Assembly (NCBI GenBank): GCA_002366675.1
Contig: DFBO01000038.1
Span: forward strand, 1-10,465
Direction: 5' to 3'
From: Flavobacteriaceae bacterium UBA3078
Lineage (GTDB): Bacteria > Bacteroidota > Bacteroidia > Flavobacteriales > Flavobacteriaceae
Length of the DNA stretch: 10,465 nucleotides
In this document: positions 5,861-10,465 of the stretch, one piece after another
How positions within the stretch are numbered: position 1 is the first letter of the stretch
Layout: each line of letters starts with the position of its first letter
Made by a program: the position numbers and the translations under genes
The notes under the pieces: model-generated
What the model saw: the letters and a program-made list of their open reading frames with translations, nothing else
What the model was told of the DNA's origin: nothing
Database searches by the model: none

Positions 5861-7693
5861 CTATGAATCAAAACTTTGCATATCTACAAGTTTTTTATAC
5901 ATGCTGTTTCTGTCTAACAATTCTTGGTGTGCACCTTGTTCCACAATTTCTCCTTTTTGCATGACAATAATTTGATCTGCATTTTGGATTGTAGATAATC
6001 TATGAGCGATCACTATAGAAGTTCTGTTTTTCATCATATTCTCTAAAGCAATTTGCACTAAACGTTCGCTTTCTGTATCAAGTGCAGAAGTTGCCTCATC
6101 TAAAATCATGATTGGAGGGTTTTTTAATACAGCTCTAGCAATACTTAAACGTTGTTTTTGCCCTCCTGAGAAATTATTCCCTGCATCTCCAACATTTGTT
6201 TCAATACCTTTAGGTAAATCTTTAACAAATTCCCAAGCGTTGGCAATTTTTAATGCATCCATCACTTCTTCTTCAGTAGCGTCTGGTTTACCTATTAATA
6301 TATTGTTTTTTATAGTATCGTTAAAAAGTATGGAATCTTGTGTTACTAAACCCATTAAATCTCTTAAAGATTTTTTAGTGACATCCTTAATATTATTTCC
6401 GTCTACAGTAATACTTCCATCATTGATATCGTAAAACCTTGTCACAAGGTTTGCAATAGTACTTTTTCCACTTCCAGATTGACCAACAAGAGCAACTGTT
6501 TTTCCTTTAGGAACTTTTATACTAAAGTTTTTTAGGACAGGTTCGTCATCGTATTTAAAGGAAATGTTATTAACAGACAATTCATCATTAAAATCTTTTA
6601 ATGTTATGGCATTAGGTATATCTGCCATAGTATCTTGTTCGTGTAAAATTTCAAAAACACGATCTGCAGCTGCCATGCCATTTTTAACTTTATAAGAAGC
6701 TTTACTTATAGCTTTTGCAGGAGTTAGTATAGCATAAGATAGTCCCATAAATGCTAAAAAATCTGTGCCTTCAATAATTTTATCTATTAGTACCAGTTGA
6801 CCACCATACCATAATAAAACGGCAATAGTAGTAATACCCAAAACTTCACTGACTGGACCTGCAAGATTGTTTTTTAGACCAATTTTATTTGAAAGTCTTA
6901 GTATTCTGTTTGCTGAATTAGTAAATGTATCTTTGAAAATATTTTCTGCATTATAACTTTTAACAATTTTTAGCCCAGTCAAAGATTCCTCTACAATGGA
7001 AATTAATTTCCCTGATTCTTGTTGAGCTTTCAATGAATTACTTTTTAAACTTTTTCCTAATCTAGATATTAAAAGTCCTGCAACAGGTATAAAAAGTAAT
7101 ACAAATAGCGTTAATTTCCAGCTAAAAGTAAACATGAAAATTAAAGAGAATATAATGGTTGCAGGCTCTCTTACTATAAGTTCTAAAACGATAAAGAATG
7201 AATTTTGCATTTCATTGATATCACCAAGAATTCGAGCCATGACATCACCTTTTTGTCTTTTTGAATAAAAACTTAAAGGAAGCTCGATGATTTTTTTGTA
7301 CATATCTTTTCTTAGATTGTTTAGAACCCCATTTTTAAGATACATCATATGTTGCATTGAAAAATAACCAAATAGATTTTTAAGTAAGAATGTAGATATA
7401 ACTAAGGAAATTACAATAACCAAAGCCATTTGCGCATTTCCATCTTCTAAATAATTACTGACTTTATAATTTAAAAGTTGCTCGCCATAGGTTTTTATGC
7501 CTTTAATACCATTCCAAACAGGAGCTTTAGTTATAACAGATGTTTTATCGAATAAAACATTTAACATAGGTATAAGAGAAATGAAAGCTAAGGCACTAAA
7601 TAGTGCATATAATAAATTAAAAAAGACATTTAAAAAAACGTGCTTTTTAAACTGTTTAATAAACGGCCAAAGTTGATTTATTATTTTTTTCAT
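5861..7693 (-). CDS. MsbA-type ABC exporter, fused permease and ATPase
   Basis: This 610-residue half-transporter would dimerise in the inner membrane. The N-terminal permease (about 15-335) has six predicted membrane segments (about 20-45, 88-110, 165-190, 192-212, 280-305, 312-330). The ATPase domain (about 370-605) is complete: Walker A GQSGSGKST (404-412), Q-loop Q452 in VTQDS, ABC signature FSGGQ (508-512), Walker B IMILDE with catalytic E533, D-loop SALD (536-539) and H-loop H564. The layout is that of MsbA and related exporters that flip lipid A precursors or other lipids. The substrate cannot be read from the sequence and could equally be a peptide or drug. Its ATG follows directly after the mutase stop (TAA then ATG, no gap), implying translational coupling. 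It ends at the terminator at 5807-5840. Confidence 0.93.
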   Translation of the reverse strand: MKKIINQLWPFIKQFKKHVFLNVFFNLLYALFSALAFISLIPMLNVLFDKTSVITKAPVWNGIKGIKTYGEQLLNYKVSNYLEDGNAQMALVIVISLVISTFLLKNLFGYFSMQHMMYLKNGVLNNLRKDMYKKIIELPLSFYSKRQKGDVMARILGDINEMQNSFFIVLELIVREPATIIFSLIFMFTFSWKLTLFVLLFIPVAGLLISRLGKSLKSNSLKAQQESGKLISIVEESLTGLKIVKSYNAENIFKDTFTNSANRILRLSNKIGLKNNLAGPVSEVLGITTIAVLLWYGGQLVLIDKIIEGTDFLAFMGLSYAILTPAKAISKASYKVKNGMAAADRVFEILHEQDTMADIPNAITLKDFNDELSVNNISFKYDDEPVLKNFSIKVPKGKTVALVGQSGSGKSTIANLVTRFYDINDGSITVDGNNIKDVTKKSLRDLMGLVTQDSILFNDTIKNNILIGKPDATEEEVMDALKIANAWEFVKDLPKGIETNVGDAGNNFSGGQKQRLSIARAVLKNPPIMILDEATSALDTESERLVQIALENMMKNRTSIVIAHRLSTIQNADQIIVMQKGEIVEQGAHQELLDRNSMYKKLVDMQSFDS

Positions 7694-9424
7694 TTATTCA
7701 AGTTGCATATCCTTAATGATAGTATTAATAAGGCTTTCCAATTTTTGTTCCGTTGTTTCAAAATCTGTCACATTGTCTAGCGTTGTATTTACGCTAATAT
7801 AGAACTTAATTTTTGGTTCGGTTCCACTTGGACGTAAAGCTATTTGGCTTCCATCTTCAGTATAATAAATTAATACATTAGATTTTGGTATAAAAATAGC
7901 TTCTTCGGTTCCAGAAATAGGATTTTTTGATATGGAACTTTGATAATCTTCAATTTTAATAACTTTAGAATTATTGATAATAGTAAGTGGTTCTTTTCTG
8001 AAATCAATCATCATCTGTTTAATTTCTTGAGCACCTTCAATTCCTTTCTTTGTTAACGAAATTAAGCGTTCTTTATAAAGGCCATGAGATACATAAAGTT
8101 TGATTAATTCGTTATAAAGTGAACTTCCATTAGCTTTGGCTTGCGCTGCAATTTCGCATGCAAGTAGTGATGCTGTTACAGCATCTTTATCTCTAACAAA
8201 ATCGCCTACCATAAATCCGAAACTTTCTTCTCCACCACCAACAAAATCTAGTTGCGGGAAGTCTTTAATCATTTTGGCAATCCACTTAAATCCTGTTAAA
8301 CCAATCTTACATTCTACATTATAGGCTTTAGCAAGAACATTCATCATTGGTGTAGAAACGATGGTCGTGCCAATAAATTGATTTCCTTTAATTTTTCCTT
8401 GAGATTGCCATTGTTTTAGTAAGAAATCAGTCATCATTAACATGGCTTGATTTCCATTTAGCAATATCATATTCCCATTAAAATCTCTAACAGCTATTCC
8501 AATTCTATCACTATCTGGATCTGTGCCAATTACAATATCTCCTTGAACTGTATTAGCTAAATCTAAAGCCATTTTTAAAGCTGCTGGTTCTTCTGGGTTT
8601 GGTGAAGCAACCGTTGGAAAATCGCCATTCGGTTCGGCTTGTTCTTCAACAATATTCACGTTATTATAGCCAGCTTGTTTTAGAGTTTCAGGAATGATAG
8701 TAATTGAGGTTCCATGTAAAGATGTAAATACAATATTTAAATTATCTTTAGCTTGTTGAGGTGTATTAAAACTACCGTTTTTTATGGATGCTTTTATAAA
8801 GACATCATCTACATCTTTTCCTATATATTGAATTAAGCTTTTGTTAGCTTCAAATTTAATTTCAGAATAATTTAAGTTGTTAATTTCGTTTATTATTTCC
8901 GAATCTTGAGGTGGAACTAATTGTCCACCATCTTGCCAATATACTTTGTAACCATTGTATTCTGGTGGATTATGAGATGCTGTTAAAACAATACCACATT
9001 GGCAGCCTAAATGTTTTAGTGCAAAAGATAATTCTGGAGTAGGACGTAAATCTTCAAATAAAAATACTTGGATATTATTTGCTGAAAATACGTTAGCTAC
9101 TATTTTAGCTAGCGATTTACTATTATGTCTACAGTCGAAAGCAATAGCTACTTTAATGGTTTCGTTTGGAAAGGATTGGTGGAGATAATTACTTATTCCT
9201 TGAGTGTTTTTTCCAAGGGTATATTTGTTAATTCTGTTGGTGCCAATTCCCATAACACCACGCATACCACCAGTTCCAAACTCTAGATTTTTATAAAAAC
9301 TTTCTTTAAGTTCTTTTGGATTTGTAGCAATTAAATTTTTTATATATGCTTGTGTATCATTGTCAAAAGCAGGAGTTAACCAAGTGTTTACTCTATCTAA
9401 TAATTCAGGTTCAATGTGTATCAT
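7694..9424 (-). CDS. Phospho-sugar mutase (phosphoglucomutase/phosphomannomutase family, PGM2-like)
   Basis: This 576-residue cytoplasmic enzyme interconverts hexose 6-phosphate and hexose 1-phosphate through a phosphoserine. All four active-site loops are present: TASHNP (148-153) with phosphoserine S150, the Mg-binding loop GTDPDSDR (300-307; D302, D304, D306), the sugar-specificity loop GGGEES (396-401), and the phosphate-binding loop RPSGTEPK (531-538). The length and the N-terminal FGTGGMRG segment (49-56) fit the long PGM2-like branch (about 560-600 residues) better than the 450-residue AlgC/GlmM type. Glucose versus mannose preference is not decided by the sequence; the product would feed nucleotide-sugar synthesis for glycans or glycogen. 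It abuts the exporter gene with no gap and lies 76 bp downstream of the glycosyltransferase gene, with a promoter-like TATTTTTG between. Confidence 0.94.
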   Translation of the reverse strand: MIHIEPELLDRVNTWLTPAFDNDTQAYIKNLIATNPKELKESFYKNLEFGTGGMRGVMGIGTNRINKYTLGKNTQGISNYLHQSFPNETIKVAIAFDCRHNSKSLAKIVANVFSANNIQVFLFEDLRPTPELSFALKHLGCQCGIVLTASHNPPEYNGYKVYWQDGGQLVPPQDSEIINEINNLNYSEIKFEANKSLIQYIGKDVDDVFIKASIKNGSFNTPQQAKDNLNIVFTSLHGTSITIIPETLKQAGYNNVNIVEEQAEPNGDFPTVASPNPEEPAALKMALDLANTVQGDIVIGTDPDSDRIGIAVRDFNGNMILLNGNQAMLMMTDFLLKQWQSQGKIKGNQFIGTTIVSTPMMNVLAKAYNVECKIGLTGFKWIAKMIKDFPQLDFVGGGEESFGFMVGDFVRDKDAVTASLLACEIAAQAKANGSSLYNELIKLYVSHGLYKERLISLTKKGIEGAQEIKQMMIDFRKEPLTIINNSKVIKIEDYQSSISKNPISGTEEAIFIPKSNVLIYYTEDGSQIALRPSGTEPKIKFYISVNTTLDNVTDFETTEQKLESLINTIIKDMQLE

Positions 9425-9443
9425 GTTTTAAAAAAATGTGATG

Positions 9444-9451
9444 CAAAAATA
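9444..9451 (-). promoter_or_regulatory. Possible -7 element before the mutase-exporter pair
   Basis: TATTTTTG on the minus strand fits TAnnTTTG and ends 19 nt before ATG 9424. No -33 TTG is present 19-22 nt upstream, and the spacer is T-rich, so it may be chance. The 76-bp spacer 9425-9500 also holds an imperfect 7-bp stem (9471-9477 / 9491-9497) followed on the minus strand by a T6 run, a weak candidate terminator for the glycosyltransferase gene. Confidence 0.4.
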
Positions 9452-9500
9452 AGTAATTCAAAAAAGATAGGTTGAAATTACTATTAATTAGTTTCGACTT

Positions 9501-10448
9501 TTATAAATTTAATTCGTCTTTAATAAGGTAACGCTTTTTGTCTTGCTTGGTTCTTAAGATAATTTCGCCTAAGAATCCAGCAACAAAAAATTGGGTTCCA
9601 ATTATCATGGTTACTAATGCTATGTAAAATTGTGGACGTTCGGTAATTAATCGTCCTGAAGGGTTTAAGAAAAGTTTATCGACACCTAAATATGTTGAAA
9701 ACGCAAAACCAATGGCGAGCATTAAAACACCTAATGCGCCAAATAAATGCATTGGTCTTCTGCCGAAGCGTGATAAAAACCAGATAGTGATTAAATCTAA
9801 AAAACCATGAATAAATCGATCTATTCCAAATTTAGTAACACCATATTTTCTTGCTTGATGTTGTACTACTTTTTCTCCAATATTAGAAAAACCAGCATTT
9901 TTAGCTAAAACAGGAATGTATCTATGCATTTCTCCATTCACATCAATATTTTTAACTACATTTTTGTGGTAAGATTTTAAGCCACAATTAAAATCATGAA
10001 GTTTAACACCTGAAGTTTTTCGTGCTGCGTAATTGAATAATTTTGATGGAAGGTTTTTAGAAATAACGGAATCGAATCGTTTCTTTTTCCAACCAGAAAC
10101 CATGTCGTAGTTTTCTGAAACAATCATGTTATAAAGTTCTGGGATTTCTTCAGGATTATCTTGAAGATCTGCATCCATGGTTATAATAACATCGCCTTGA
10201 GCCTTATCAAATCCTGCATGTAAAGCTTGCGATTTACCAAAATTTTTCAGAAACCGAATACCTTTTACATTAGCATCTTTATTAGTTAATTGATTTATTG
10301 TTTTCCAAGAATCATCTGTACTACCATCATCAATAAAAATAATTTCATAAGAAAAATGATTGGATAGCATAACACTAGCAATCCAATCATGTAATTCGTT
10401 TAATGAGTCTTGTTCATTAAGTAGTGGTATAACTACTGATATATTCAT
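9501..10448 (-). CDS. Glycosyltransferase family 2, DPM1/GtrB/ArnC-like, with two C-terminal membrane segments
   Basis: This is a 315-residue GT-A fold enzyme. It opens with the nucleotide-sugar binding strand SVVIPLLNEQDSL (4-16), then IIFIDDGSTDDSW (36-48) and the metal-binding DADLQD (92-97). HDFNCGLKSY (151-160) and QARKYGVTKFG (198-208) are typical of polyprenyl-phosphate glycosyltransferases. Two membrane segments follow (about 233-255 and 274-298), as in GtrB and ArnC, which move a sugar from a nucleotide donor to polyprenyl phosphate at the inner membrane. Donor and acceptor are inferred from family only. It heads the visible part of a unit with a sugar mutase and an exporter. Only 17 bp lie beyond its start, and one frame of that stub reads into the TGA of the ATGA at the start codon, so an upstream gene may overlap it by 4 bp. 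Confidence 0.93.
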   Translation of the reverse strand: MNISVVIPLLNEQDSLNELHDWIASVMLSNHFSYEIIFIDDGSTDDSWKTINQLTNKDANVKGIRFLKNFGKSQALHAGFDKAQGDVIITMDADLQDNPEEIPELYNMIVSENYDMVSGWKKKRFDSVISKNLPSKLFNYAARKTSGVKLHDFNCGLKSYHKNVVKNIDVNGEMHRYIPVLAKNAGFSNIGEKVVQHQARKYGVTKFGIDRFIHGFLDLITIWFLSRFGRRPMHLFGALGVLMLAIGFAFSTYLGVDKLFLNPSGRLITERPQFYIALVTMIIGTQFFVAGFLGEIILRTKQDKKRYLIKDELNL

Positions 10449-10465
10449 GAAATCTTTTTTACAAA

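Noticed and set aside
9471..9497. Terminator after the glycosyltransferase gene
   Set aside because: On the minus strand the 7-bp stem contains a C-A mismatch and is AT-rich with a long loop; too weak to list as a separate feature.

Overview
The window is AT-rich, gene-dense bacterial DNA that looks like a member of the Bacteroidota, most likely a (marine-type) Flavobacteriaceae. The support is a type IX secretion C-terminal tail (YPNP motif) on a secreted nuclease, export signals ending in FAQ, TAnnTTTG-type -7 promoter elements, start codons preceded by A-rich stretches instead of Shine-Dalgarno sequences, and a sigma factor / membrane protein / Spy-like sensor operon of the flavobacterial kind. 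The genus cannot be decided from the sequence alone.

Layout from left to right. (1) 1-2879, minus strand: an RsmB/NOP-type RNA cytosine methyltransferase, followed 6 bp later by a modular secreted endonuclease I that runs off the left edge. The methyltransferase has a good promoter at 2898-2929, which places its start at 2879 and not at the longer upstream ATG. (2) 2981-4024, plus strand: a divergently transcribed lipoprotein with four Asp-box (BNR) repeats, a beta-propeller-like surface protein. (3) 4023-4053: a perfect hairpin with A and T runs on either side, serving as a terminator for both converging units. (4) 4052-5588, minus strand: a three-gene envelope-stress type operon of ECF sigma factor, single-pass membrane protein (probable anti-sigma factor) and Spy/CpxP-like periplasmic protein. 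(5) 5589-5860: an intergenic region with a direct repeat, a hairpin with a C-rich loop and a strong terminator. (6) 5861-10448, minus strand: glycosyltransferase 2, phosphohexomutase and MsbA-type ABC exporter. The mutase and exporter abut exactly. Together they look like an envelope sugar-lipid or house-keeping envelope module.

The most interesting signal is in the sigma operon. The same bipartite sequence (ATTAAAC, 14 nt, AGTGTCYAATA on the minus strand) lies at matching positions just before the sigma gene and just before the membrane protein gene. Both copies have exactly 17 nt between AAC and GTC, which is the layout of an ECF-type promoter. This suggests that the sigma factor drives its own operon and, from a second internal promoter, adds extra transcription of its own inhibitor and sensor. 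The membrane protein carries a tandem TPExYFxxLE motif on its predicted cytoplasmic side. Its predicted periplasmic tail of about 68 residues is acidic and has no Lys or Arg, and the neighbouring periplasmic protein is strongly basic. No mobile element, CRISPR array, tRNA or rRNA was seen.
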